A DNA stretch of 64,000 nt, taken from assembly GCA_025362975.1 (NCBI GenBank), contig JANYES010000019.1, positions 248,001 through 312,000 of the forward strand, written 5' to 3'. A program made the position numbers and the translations under genes. The stretch's first letter is position 1. Each line of letters starts with the position of its first letter. The notes under the pieces were generated by a model. That model made no database searches. It had not been told where the DNA came from and saw only the letters and a program-made list of their open reading frames with translations. This document shows, in pieces, positions 56,715-64,000 of this stretch. The DNA comes from Alphaproteobacteria bacterium (GTDB taxonomy: Bacteria; Pseudomonadota; Alphaproteobacteria; Rickettsiales; SXRF01).

Positions 56715-57509
56715 TCAGCTCGCAAATGCATAGGCGTCCATCGCCAATACACCCAGCGCCGTATCCTCATGCAGATGCTTTGCCTGGAACGGGCTACCGG
56801 CAGCGCCCAATGCGACGAAGAAAGGCAGAAAATGCTCTGGCGTGTGGTGATTCTCCCGCGCATACGGTGCCAACGTCTGCCAATCCAATAAGCTGGCGAT
56901 ATCGCCTTTTGCCACACAGTTAGCCACCCATTCGGCGAATGCGGTAACCCATGGAGGCGTTTTTGTATGATGGCCGCGAAAGGCCTCGCGCAGATTATGG
57001 GTAAGGTTGCCGGTTCCGATAATCAGAATATTTTCTTTCCTGAGCGGTGCGAGCATCTGCCCAATACGGTAATGCCAGTGTGTATCCTGCTTAGGTTGTA
57101 CCGATAGTTCAATCACAGGAATATTGGCCACTGGATACATCAGCAGCAACGGATTCCATACTCCATGATCCAGGCCGCGCGTCGGATCAATAGCGGCTTT
57201 AAATCCGGCAACAGCCAGCAGGGATTGCACACGGTTAGCAAGCGCCGGATTGCCGGAAACAGGATAGCGCAATGTATAAAGTTTTTCTGGAAAACCTTGA
57301 AAGTCATGGATCGTTTCCGGGCGCACAGCACCCGTCACCATTGGGTCGTCAGTCTCCCAATGCGCAGAAGCAATAATAATTGCGCTTGGTTTTGGCAATT
57401 CAGCAGCGAATCCGCGCAGAAACTTTGTCGTCGGCGCATTCTCCAATGCCAGCATCGGAGAGCCATGTGAGATAAAGAGCGTGGGGATCAGAAGATTAAT
57501 TGCTGGCAT
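56715..57509 (-). CDS. Extradiol dioxygenase, DODA type (YgiD-like)
   Basis: 264 residues. Metal-ligand segments FISHGSPMLALEN, ASAHWE and GLDHGVWNPLLLMYP correspond to the class III extradiol family; the C-terminal ends in GALGVLAMDAYAF-like sequence. Such enzymes cleave catechol-type rings (4,5-DOPA is a test substrate for YgiD). It follows ppk2 by six bases. Confidence 0.9.
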   Translation of the reverse strand: MPAINLLIPTLFISHGSPMLALENAPTTKFLRGFAAELPKPSAIIIASAHWETDDPMVTGAVRPETIHDFQGFPEKLYTLRYPVSGNPALANRVQSLLAVAGFKAAIDPTRGLDHGVWNPLLLMYPVANIPVIELSVQPKQDTHWHYRIGQMLAPLRKENILIIGTGNLTHNLREAFRGHHTKTPPWVTAFAEWVANCVAKGDIASLLDWQTLAPYARENHHTPEHFLPFFVALGAAGSPFQAKHLHEDTALGVLAMDAYAFAS

Positions 57510-57515
57510 ATGCCC

Positions 57516-58349
57516 TTACGTCCCCTTTTTTACTGCATGGTATTTTTTGCAAATTTGATCGATATCAACTGAAGGCGGCGGAAACTTCATGTGCAGTCCT
57601 TCGAGATATTCCACCATGATCTGCGATACCGCCAGATCACGAAACCATTTATGGTTAGCGGGGATAACGAACCATGGAGCATATTCGGTGCTGCATTTTG
57701 AAAGCATATCCTCGAATGCAGCCATATACTCATTCCATCGTTCGCGTTCGGTGTAGTCGCTTTCGTTGATCTTCCAATGCTTGGTCGGGTCGTCCAGCCT
57801 TTCCTCGAAACGCTTGAGTTGCTCATCCTTGCTGATATGCAGGAAAAATTTGATAATGTGAGTACCGTTCTCGGAGAGGCATTGTTCAAAGTCATTAATC
57901 TGGTCGTAATGCTTTGACCAGACGGGCTTGAGAACCAGATCATGAATCCGCACCACCAGTACATCCTCATAATGGGAACGGTTGAAAATGGTGACCTCGC
58001 CCTTGGCCGGAACATCCCGGTGGGCGCGCCACAGGAAGTCGTGGTCACGCTTCAGGCTGGTCGGCTGCCGGAAAGAAGCCACCTTGCAACCCTGAGGATT
58101 CATGGCACCGAGCACATGCCGGATAGTGCCGTCTTTGCCGCCCGAATCTATGGCCTGCAAGCAGATAAGCAGCGACCGCTTATTTTCAGCATACAGAAGC
58201 TCCTGTAGCTCGCGCAGCCATGAGTTATTGCGTTCAATAATCTTAAGGGCATCTTTTTTGGTCTCATGTTTGTCTTTGAAGTCGGGATCGATAGCGTTTA
58301 GCTTTACCCTGGAGCCGTGTTTGACGAGGAAATGCTGGGAGTAATTCAT
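57516..58349 (-). CDS. ppk2: Polyphosphate kinase 2
   Basis: 277 residues. PPK2 transfers phosphate between polyphosphate and nucleotides. Walker-like AIDSGGKDGTIRH (about 65-77), the FNRSHYEDVLVVR segment with the catalytic Asp/Arg, and SKDEQLKRFEERLDDPTKHWK are characteristic of the class III/I single-domain type. The start overlaps the CbpM-like gene by four bases. Confidence 0.95.
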   Translation of the reverse strand: MNYSQHFLVKHGSRVKLNAIDPDFKDKHETKKDALKIIERNNSWLRELQELLYAENKRSLLICLQAIDSGGKDGTIRHVLGAMNPQGCKVASFRQPTSLKRDHDFLWRAHRDVPAKGEVTIFNRSHYEDVLVVRIHDLVLKPVWSKHYDQINDFEQCLSENGTHIIKFFLHISKDEQLKRFEERLDDPTKHWKINESDYTERERWNEYMAAFEDMLSKCSTEYAPWFVIPANHKWFRDLAVSQIMVEYLEGLHMKFPPPSVDIDQICKKYHAVKKGT

Positions 58350-58690
58350 GGTGTTTCACCTGTCTTTGCCAATTGTTTTATGACCATCATAATTTCCGTC
58401 TGGATGTGGGTTGGTTGCTGTGTGATTGCATGAGTAAGCTTCTGCATATGCACGCGCAGGCCATAAAGCTGATCGAGCAGCGATAGCACCACATCCATGC
58501 CTTCATCGTTAACTTCTATATCCTGTGTGAGATGGCAAAGCAGTTCCAGGCGGGCGATATCAATCTCTTCGAAATGCCAGCCCGCCTGACTGGAAACGGG
58601 ACTCAGCCATTGCCGCGCGATATAACCCTCAAGCGTTGGGCGATCGATGCGCGCTTCCAGCATTTCCAAAACTTCCTCAAGCGTTTTCAT
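58346..58690 (-). CDS. cbpM: CbpM-like chaperone modulator
   Basis: 114 residues with the MerR-like N-terminus of CbpM (WHFEEIDIARLELLCHL) and a helical dimer region. CbpM controls the DnaJ-like CbpA that is coded just upstream; both overlaps are four bases, so the three genes are coupled. Confidence 0.85.
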   Translation of the reverse strand: MKTLEEVLEMLEARIDRPTLEGYIARQWLSPVSSQAGWHFEEIDIARLELLCHLTQDIEVNDEGMDVVLSLLDQLYGLRVHMQKLTHAITQQPTHIQTEIMMVIKQLAKTGETP

Positions 58691-59589
58691 GTGGCTGCCT
58701 CCATGTGCTTGCGTGGGTTATAGCCATGCGTTTCTGACCATTTCCGGATGGCATCTTCCAGTTCGGCGTCGATGTCTTTGGGCATGATGAGTTTCAACGT
58801 GATATACTGGTCGCCGCCTTTGATGCCCTTGCGTTTCAACCGCAGGGTCACACCTGAGCTGGCTCCTTTGGGAATAGTCATATCGACCGGGCCGTGAATC
58901 GTCGACACCTGAATTTTCCCGCCCAGAACGCTTTCATGCAAGGCAATCGGCACTTCGATGCTGATATCTTTGCCCTTACGGGTAAAAAATGGATGCGGGC
59001 GAATATGCACCTCAACATAGGCATCACCCGCCTTCGGAGTTTGTCTTCCTTGGCCTTTAAGGCGCAGTTTCTGGCCTTCTTCAATGCCTTCTGGGATATT
59101 GATATCAAGCGTTTTGCCATCCGGCATGGTTATGCGTTTTTTCGCGGCGCATGCCGCTTCAAGAAAATCCACTTCAATACTGTAATGCACATCGGCAGGC
59201 GGCGGGCGGTCAAACCCAGCGCCTCCGGCTCTGCCGCCCAATCCGCCAAATAATCCCTCCAGGTCGGATAAATCAAAATCTCCGCCATTGAAATTATACC
59301 GGCCTCCCTGCGGTCCTTCGGCAAAATCGCGGTAAGTATGTTGCTGTTGCTGCCGGTATTGCGGCTGCCCTTCCATGTCTATTTCACCGCGATCAAACGC
59401 CGCGCGTTTATCCTTATCGGAAAGCAGAGCGTTCGCTGCGTTCAGTTCCTTGAATTTGGCATCGGCTTCTTTATTACCCGGATTCAAATCAGGATGATGT
59501 TTTTTAGCAAGCTTGCGATAAGCGGCTTTGATGTCCGCTTCGCTTGCGTCCTTATTTACACCTAATATTTCGTAAGGATTTTTTGCCAT
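58687..59589 (-). CDS. cbpA: DnaJ-class co-chaperone CbpA
   Basis: 300 residues. J domain 1-70 with the HPD motif (KKHHPDLNPG), a Gly/Phe-rich linker and two C-terminal beta domains; no zinc finger, as in CbpA. It works with DnaK. It leads the cbpA-cbpM-ppk2-dioxygenase operon. Two tandem copies of TATCACTAACTG (59589-59612) lie right before its start. Confidence 0.94.
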   Translation of the reverse strand: MAKNPYEILGVNKDASEADIKAAYRKLAKKHHPDLNPGNKEADAKFKELNAANALLSDKDKRAAFDRGEIDMEGQPQYRQQQQHTYRDFAEGPQGGRYNFNGGDFDLSDLEGLFGGLGGRAGGAGFDRPPPADVHYSIEVDFLEAACAAKKRITMPDGKTLDINIPEGIEEGQKLRLKGQGRQTPKAGDAYVEVHIRPHPFFTRKGKDISIEVPIALHESVLGGKIQVSTIHGPVDMTIPKGASSGVTLRLKRKGIKGGDQYITLKLIMPKDIDAELEDAIRKWSETHGYNPRKHMEAAT

Positions 59590-59687
59590 ATCACTAACTG
59601 TATCACTAACTGTTTTTGCTTTATCACCTTTTTTACTTATGAGGGTTATAAAGCCGTGTGATAACTTATGTCGTTGCTATAACTGAC

Positions 59688-59716
59688 AGGGAACCGGGCC
59701 GTGTGCCCAGTTCCCT
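59688..59716. terminator. Strong hairpin after small gene
   Basis: AGGGAAC-c-GGGC pairs with GCCC-a-GTTCCCT. It lies after the stop of the minus-strand 66-residue gene and before cbpA. No T-run follows, so termination is likely but not certain. Confidence 0.6.
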
Positions 59717-59730
59717 ATGATCAGTGATAC

Positions 59731-59931
59731 TTAAGCCTCGGGTGACTTAGTGCCGCACTCTGAAGAATTATCTTTAGAGGTTGAGCAAGATCCGTCTTTC
59801 ATGCCACCGGTTTTCTTCTCGGCAATCGGTTCGACTTTACCTTTGGTGAGGTCAACTTTACCAGTGTTACCCTGGTTGGAAGACGGAGCGTTCTGAGCTG
59901 GCTTATTTTGTTGTTGTGGTGCGTTCGACAT
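59731..59931 (-). CDS. Small disordered protein
   Basis: 66 residues, Gln/Asn/Lys/Ser-rich with three Cys near the end (GSCSTSKDNSSEC). AGGAGAA precedes the ATG. Probably unfolded. An FNR-type site 80 bases upstream suggests oxygen control. No family recognised. Confidence 0.6.
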   Translation of the reverse strand: MSNAPQQQNKPAQNAPSSNQGNTGKVDLTKGKVEPIAEKKTGGMKDGSCSTSKDNSSECGTKSPEA

Positions 59932-60010
59932 AATATTCTCCTAAACGTTGGTTACGCTGAGTAATGCAGCGGTAGCGTGAAGGAGTATAGCGTGGCGGAT
60001 GCCCGTGTAT

Positions 60011-60024
60011 TTGATCCCGATCAA
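60011..60024. promoter_or_regulatory. FNR/FixK-type site, divergent region
   Basis: TTGATCCCGATCAA, a perfect palindrome 80 bases before the small minus-strand gene. Confidence 0.9.
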
Positions 60025-60093
60025 ATCATTCCATACTGTTGTTCCTGTGCCGCTTATATACGCCATCCGAATCTATCTTTTAGCCAAGGTTGT

Positions 60094-60107
60094 TTGATTA
60101 TGATCAA
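60094..60107. promoter_or_regulatory. FNR/FixK-type site upstream of phasin gene
   Basis: TTGATTATGATCAA, a perfect palindrome about 97 bases before the phasin start and 83 bases from the previous site. Confidence 0.9.
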
Positions 60108-60204
60108 ATCGTATTATGCCCGGTCATGGTAGTAAGGGATTAGACAACCCGCGCGGGTTCGCCGGTGTTATGTTCTTAACCCTCAATAACTAAGGATCAA
60201 TTTT

Positions 60205-60714
60205 ATGACCCAGCACGCAAAGAAATTCACAAACACCCCATCTTCCAAGAAGCATCACTCCGAGTTTAAGCCGGTTGAAGCCGTTCAAAGCGCTCAGAAA
60301 AAAGTGTACGAAATGGAGCGCGAGAATGTGGACAATCTCCTGCGTACCGCTGATGGTTTTAACCGCGCCGCGACGGAAGGCATGGACATTTGCTCAGGCA
60401 ATATCGGCGCGTTTGTCGAATCAGGCAATGTGGCCTCGCGCATCTTTCAGGATATAAGCATCGAAATGGTGGAAAGCTGCAATCGCACTCTCTCCGATTT
60501 CGCGGAATTTTCTCAAGAGGCCTTTGCCTGTAGATCGATCAACGATGTGGTCGAAGTGCAAAATAGAGCGGTACAACAACTATGCGATAACTACTTTGCC
60601 ACGACGAATAAGATGTGCGGCATGCTGTTTGATTCATGCGCTGAAGCGCTGGTGCCTATCAACAAGCGCACGGCCATAGCTTCGGATCAAATCCGCAAAA
60701 CGCTGGCGGCGTAA
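60205..60714 (+). CDS. phaP: Phasin
   Basis: 169 residues, all helical. The NVASRIFQDISIEM and FAEFSQEAFACRSINDVVEVQNRAVQQL segments match the phasin_2 family that coats PHA granules. The FNR-type site upstream fits with the phaC and phaB genes. Confidence 0.85.
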   Translation: MTQHAKKFTNTPSSKKHHSEFKPVEAVQSAQKKVYEMERENVDNLLRTADGFNRAATEGMDICSGNIGAFVESGNVASRIFQDISIEMVESCNRTLSDFAEFSQEAFACRSINDVVEVQNRAVQQLCDNYFATTNKMCGMLFDSCAEALVPINKRTAIASDQIRKTLAA

Positions 60715-60811
60715 CGCAGTGATTCTGGAAATAATGGCTGGGGCTACCGGTTGCCCTGCATTTTAGATGCAGAGCTTTCCCAGCTACAATGATTTTACCT
60801 TGGAGGCTTTT

Positions 60812-61201
60812 ATGAAACGACTCGCCATTTCGACTTTAGCGCTTATGTCTTTTTTATCTCCAGCAATGGCTTCGCCTGCAGAATTTACTTGTAGCATTCA
60901 TCCGCCTGCAGATACTGCGGATAAAAAACTTCCGGGTCTTACTAAGATTTCTCTTTCTAAGGCTAAAAAAATTGCTCTTCGGGCCATTAAGTCCCCATCA
61001 AAGAAAGTTGAGGATGGTGAACTTGAGATTGAGCAGGGATGCCTTTTATATTCCTTCGATATCAGAGTATCTCATTCCGGGATAGAAGAAATTATGGTCG
61101 ATGCTGGCACGGGGGAGATACTTTCGCAGAAGCATGAAACTGCTAAGAAAGAGGCGGATGAGCAGGCTCAAGACAAAGCGGCTATAAGTAAATCAAAGTA
61201 A
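60812..61201 (+). CDS. PepSY-domain periplasmic protein
   Basis: 129 residues from the ATG at 60812, after GGAGG. A signal peptide ends at AMASP; the C-terminal half has a PepSY-type segment (ISLSKAKKIALRAI, then LLYSFDIRV...IMVDAGTGEIL). PepSY proteins act as inhibitors or metal-linked accessory parts in the periplasm. Confidence 0.82.
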   Translation: MKRLAISTLALMSFLSPAMASPAEFTCSIHPPADTADKKLPGLTKISLSKAKKIALRAIKSPSKKVEDGELEIEQGCLLYSFDIRVSHSGIEEIMVDAGTGEILSQKHETAKKEADEQAQDKAAISKSK

Positions 61202-61266
61202 TTTTGCACAGGTTATGTTCCGCACGCCACCGCAGACTTATTATTAACAAAAAAAGGAGAATATTT

Positions 61267-61839
61267 ATGGAAAATGATACAAACAATGCCGTGGTTGCCG
61301 TCTATGACAGCCACGATAGCGCAGAAAGCGCGATCAAGAAACTGGCAGAAGCCAGTATCCCGATGGAAAAACTCAGCGTTATCGGCAAGGGGTATCATAC
61401 AGATGAAAAAGTCGTCGGTTTCTACAACACTGGCGACCGCATGAAGTTGTGGGGTAAGTTTGGTGCATTCTGGGGTGGATTATGGGGCTTGATGGCAGGC
61501 GGACTATACCTGACGGTTCCCGCTATCGGGCCAGTTGTCGTGCTCGGCCATATCGCCGCAATGGTGTTTGTTGGTATCGAGGGAGCAGTTGTAGCCGGAA
61601 GCGCAAGTGCATTGGGCGCCGCTCTTTTCAGCATTGGTATTCCCAAAGACACTATCTTGCAATACGAGCAGGCCATTAAGGCCGATGGATTCCTGGTTCT
61701 GGTGCATGGAACGGCGGACGAAGTAGAACATGCCCGTACCATTCTTAAAACCAGCAATGCCAAACAGGTCGATTCACATTGCTGTCAAGATAAAAGCATG
61801 AATGAATGTGCTACGCCAAAGGTAAAGATAGCAAGCTAA
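61267..61839 (+). CDS. General stress protein 17M-like, DUF1269-type membrane protein
   Basis: 190 residues from the ATG at 61267, after AAAAGGAG. The N-terminus AVVAVYDSHDSAESAIKKL is the GSP17M/YflT type; the middle is a Gly-rich hydrophobic region (GLWGLMAGGLYL, GHIAAMVFVG). A terminator follows. Likely a stress-inducible membrane-associated protein. Confidence 0.75.
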   Translation: MENDTNNAVVAVYDSHDSAESAIKKLAEASIPMEKLSVIGKGYHTDEKVVGFYNTGDRMKLWGKFGAFWGGLWGLMAGGLYLTVPAIGPVVVLGHIAAMVFVGIEGAVVAGSASALGAALFSIGIPKDTILQYEQAIKADGFLVLVHGTADEVEHARTILKTSNAKQVDSHCCQDKSMNECATPKVKIAS

Positions 61840-61848
61840 CCTTGAGTA

Positions 61849-61875
61849 GAGGCGAAGGCAAATGGCCTTCGCCTC
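61849..61875 (+). terminator. Terminator-like hairpin
   Basis: GAGGCGAAGGC and its exact complement enclose a five-base loop; CTTGCTTTAA follows. It ends the DUF1269-type gene. Confidence 0.75.
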
Positions 61876-61963
61876 CTTGCTTTAATATTATGGCACTGGA
61901 GTATGGCTATCATAGGATACATAAAGTATAAAAATTTATTATTAACGTAAATGAGGTAACATT

Positions 61964-62545
61964 ATGAATCGCAATCTATGGTGGATTATCGCCCTTGCCG
62001 TAATCGGCCTTTTCGTCGTCAGTGGCGTCAATACCATCCCCCGGCTCGATGAAAAGGTAAATGCTTCGTGGGCGGAGGTGCAGAACCAGTACCAACGCCG
62101 CATGGATTTGATCCCCAATCTGGTGGAAACGGTAAAAGGCTTTGCCAATTTCGAGCAGAAAACTCTGACCGATGTTATCAATGCCCGCGCCAATGCAACT
62201 AAGGTGACGCTTACCACCGATCAGCTTTCCGATCCAGAGGCGGTCAAAAAGTTTGAACAAGCGCAGGGCAACGTGTCTTCATCTTTATCACGGTTAATGG
62301 TGGTGGTCGAACAATACCCTGACCTTAAAGCAAATCAGAACTTTCTTGCATTGCAGTCCCAGCTTGAGGGTACGGAGAACCGCATTACTATCGCACGCAA
62401 AGATTACATTGAAACCATACAGGAATATAATACCACGGTGCGTACATTCCCCGGCGTGATTTGGGCGAAGATTTATGGCGCGAAGGCCAAAGCAACTTTT
62501 GCTGCGACCGAAGGGTCTGAGAAGCCACCTACCGTTAAGTTTTAG
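61964..62545 (+). CDS. LemA family protein
   Basis: 193 residues. One N-terminal membrane helix (4-22), then the LemA coiled helices with NQYQRRMDLIPNLVETVKGF and EGTENRITIARKDYIE. LemA proteins often pair with TPM-domain proteins, as here; the next gene begins three bases after its stop. Confidence 0.94.
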   Translation: MNRNLWWIIALAVIGLFVVSGVNTIPRLDEKVNASWAEVQNQYQRRMDLIPNLVETVKGFANFEQKTLTDVINARANATKVTLTTDQLSDPEAVKKFEQAQGNVSSSLSRLMVVVEQYPDLKANQNFLALQSQLEGTENRITIARKDYIETIQEYNTTVRTFPGVIWAKIYGAKAKATFAATEGSEKPPTVKF

Positions 62546-62548
62546 GTC

Positions 62549-63247
62549 ATGCGTCGCGCCCTCCTATTCATTGTTTTCCTACTGGTGGGCGCGGTTGCCA
62601 TTGCCGCGCCGCAATTCCCTGCGCTTACCGGACGCGTGGTGGATGACGCGCATGTTCTCTCCGCGTCCACGGTGCAATCCTTGGATCAGATGCTGGAGGG
62701 TTATGAGCGTGGCACAACCAACCAGGTGGTCGTCGTCACCATCCCCTCGCTACAGGGTACTTCCATCGAGGACTATGGTTATCAGCTGGGCCGTGCTTGG
62801 CAAATTGGTCAAAAGGATAAGAACACTGGCGCACTACTGATCGTCGCCCCCAAAGAAAGGAAAGTACGCATCGAAGTCGGATACGGATTAGAACCGGTGC
62901 TGACCGACGCTGCGTCCAGCCAGATTGTCAATGGTACCATCCTGCCCGCCTTTCGCGCAGGCAACATGGAGCAAGGCATTATCGACGGTACACAAGCCAT
63001 GCTTTCCGTTTTAGGCGGAAAAAGTATATCGGACAATCAGCAGTCCGACGGTCCCCTATCAGGCATACAGATAGTGTTCCTACTATTATTTGGCATTTTA
63101 TTTATTTGGTTTGCAATTAGACATCCTTTTCTTGCCGTCCTGCTGCTCTCCAATCATTCCTCCCGCTTCGGCAGTTCACGGATGGGTGGCGGGTTCAGCG
63201 GTGGCGGCGGTAGCTTTGGCGGCGGAGGCGCATCCGGCTCATGGTAA
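62549..63247 (+). CDS. TPM-domain protein (YgcG-like)
   Basis: 232 residues. Signal peptide to about 20, TPM domain about 25-150 (LTGRVVDDAHVLS, GALLIVAPKERKVRIEVGYGLE), one membrane helix about 172-190 and a Gly-rich tail (GGGFSGGGGSFGGGGASG). Works with LemA in envelope maintenance or photosystem-like repair families; the exact role in bacteria is unclear. Confidence 0.92.
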   Translation: MRRALLFIVFLLVGAVAIAAPQFPALTGRVVDDAHVLSASTVQSLDQMLEGYERGTTNQVVVVTIPSLQGTSIEDYGYQLGRAWQIGQKDKNTGALLIVAPKERKVRIEVGYGLEPVLTDAASSQIVNGTILPAFRAGNMEQGIIDGTQAMLSVLGGKSISDNQQSDGPLSGIQIVFLLLFGILFIWFAIRHPFLAVLLLSNHSSRFGSSRMGGGFSGGGGSFGGGGASGSW

Positions 63248-63864
63248 AAATCTTATCCAAAACCGATAAAGAAGCGTTGACGCAAGCCATTTCCGAAGCC
63301 GAACATGTAACCAGTGCTGAGTTAGTGGTGGTGGTTTCACCGGCCAGCGATGCCTATCAGAGCTATATTCTGCTCTATGGCCTAATGGCGGGCAGCACCG
63401 TTACAGTAGGTTTATGGGCAGCGCAACTGGTCACACTCTTTCCTTTGCTTCTTGCCATTCAGCTTGCGGTCATCGCTCTGCTTTCTTTCATTCCCTGGTT
63501 GCGGCATCTATGCTTGCGACTGGTGCCTAAGCGCATTCGCCATCATCGAGCAGCGCACCGCGCTTATGAGGAATATTTAAACGTTTCACGCCACGTTTCA
63601 GCAACGACGCCCATCGTGCTGCTTTACGTTTCGCTTGCTGAGCACTACACCCATATCCTGAACAGCCGATCCGTGCGAGAGCATATACCGGACAAAAACT
63701 GGAACGCAGTCATTGATGAATGGATAGCTGCCATGCAATCGGAAGGATTGAGAAATGGCTGTATCAAGGCTATCCGGCACGCTACGGAGTTACTGATACC
63801 CCATTTTCCCGAAAAGGGTGAAATCCACAATCTTGGTAATACCGTTATCAAAATCGGGCATTAG
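63241..63864 (+). CDS. TPM-domain membrane protein, second
   Basis: 207 residues; overlaps the previous gene by seven bases. A TPM-like start (EHVTSAELVVVVSPASDAY), two membrane helices (about 42-62 and 66-82) and a soluble part (VLLYVSLAEHYTHILNSRSVREHIPDKNW). It completes the LemA-TPM-TPM set. Confidence 0.88.
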   Translation: MVKILSKTDKEALTQAISEAEHVTSAELVVVVSPASDAYQSYILLYGLMAGSTVTVGLWAAQLVTLFPLLLAIQLAVIALLSFIPWLRHLCLRLVPKRIRHHRAAHRAYEEYLNVSRHVSATTPIVLLYVSLAEHYTHILNSRSVREHIPDKNWNAVIDEWIAAMQSEGLRNGCIKAIRHATELLIPHFPEKGEIHNLGNTVIKIGH

Positions 63865-63866
63865 CC

Positions 63867-64000
63867 ATGGCCATGAATTCTACATCGCTCCCTGAAATCC
63901 CATTCTGGAATCTACCGCTTAAGCAAATCCTGCAGGACACAGGCGTAAGCGGCGAGCACGGTCTTTCCAGTTCCGAAGTGGAAGCGCGCTTGCGGCAATA
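63867..64000 (+). CDS. Cation-transporting P-type ATPase, N-terminal fragment
   Basis: The frame opens at 63867 (or ATG 63873) and runs off the window. The 44 residues visible have FWNLPLKQILQDTGVS and GLSSSEVEARLRQ, the cation-ATPase N-terminal domain of Mg/Ca-type P-ATPases. The start is two bases after the previous stop, so it belongs to the same operon. Confidence 0.8.
   Translation, partial: MAMNSTSLPEIPFWNLPLKQILQDTGVSGEHGLSSSEVEARLRQ

Noticed and set aside
57555-57568. FNR-type palindrome inside ppk2
   Set aside because: TTGATCGATATCAA is a perfect match but encodes part of the conserved C-terminus of PPK2; it may be chance, so it is mentioned only as a possible site.

Overview
The window looks like part of the chromosome of an alphaproteobacterium; the exact lineage cannot be named from sequence alone. 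The main pointers are the obg-proB-proA gene order on one strand, an FNR/FixK-type regulator with matching TTGAT-N4-ATCAA sites, a LuxI-type quorum-sensing synthase, and a polyhydroxyalkanoate (PHA) storage gene set. The flanks are moderately GC-rich, and the 7-28 kb segment is visibly more AT-rich.

Region by region: (1) 1-6.4 kb holds core genes: an aldehyde dehydrogenase, proA, an RDD membrane protein, proB and obg, with a divergent PP2C-like gene on the opposite strand between proB and obg. (2) About 7.0-28.1 kb is a roughly 21 kb genomic island inserted into the anticodon loop of a tRNA-Thr(CGU) gene. The 5' half of the tRNA lies at 6998-7038 and the 3' half at 28118-28162; together they give a perfect cloverleaf. 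The island carries its own intact tRNA-Thr(CGU). Its left part is a tightly packed minus-strand operon that looks like an undescribed defence system: a membrane-anchored LprI-TM-TerB protein, a BrxD-like ATPase, an Lhr/BrxHI-like helicase, a class III cyclase-like protein and a small helical protein. The middle holds regulators, a sigma-like/unknown/ImmA triad and a HUH-like protein. The right part is a plasmid- or satellite-like integration and replication module (tyrosine integrase, AlpA-like regulator, two TOPRIM proteins, RepA-like ATPase) plus an HNH endonuclease.

(3) 28.2-33.2 kb is a quorum-sensing segment: luxI, a luxR broken by two nonsense codons, a PhyH-type dioxygenase, and two identical 20-bp lux boxes. 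It is flanked by two diverged copies of a structured RNA-like repeat whose helices show compensatory changes. (4) 33.2-36.7 kb is a copper-resistance operon (His-rich protein, CopA multicopper oxidase, CopB, cupredoxin-CusF fusion), followed by a hybrid histidine kinase and decayed fragments.

(5) 40-64 kb is dominated by envelope, oxygen-limitation, copper and PHA functions: L,D-transpeptidase, Usp, nitroreductase, an FNR-type regulator, a CBS protein, a copper lipoprotein, a P1B ATPase, fabI, PHA synthase, acetoacetyl-CoA reductase, phasin, PPK2, CbpA/CbpM, LemA/TPM proteins and the start of a cation ATPase. Six clear FNR/FixK palindromes lie upstream of genes here, so much of the region looks like one local low-oxygen/dormancy regulon. 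Several genes (luxR, the erythromycin esterase, the phaC 5' end, a small membrane protein, a possible polymerase fragment) contain in-frame stops or frameshifts, suggesting ongoing gene decay or, for some, sequencing error.
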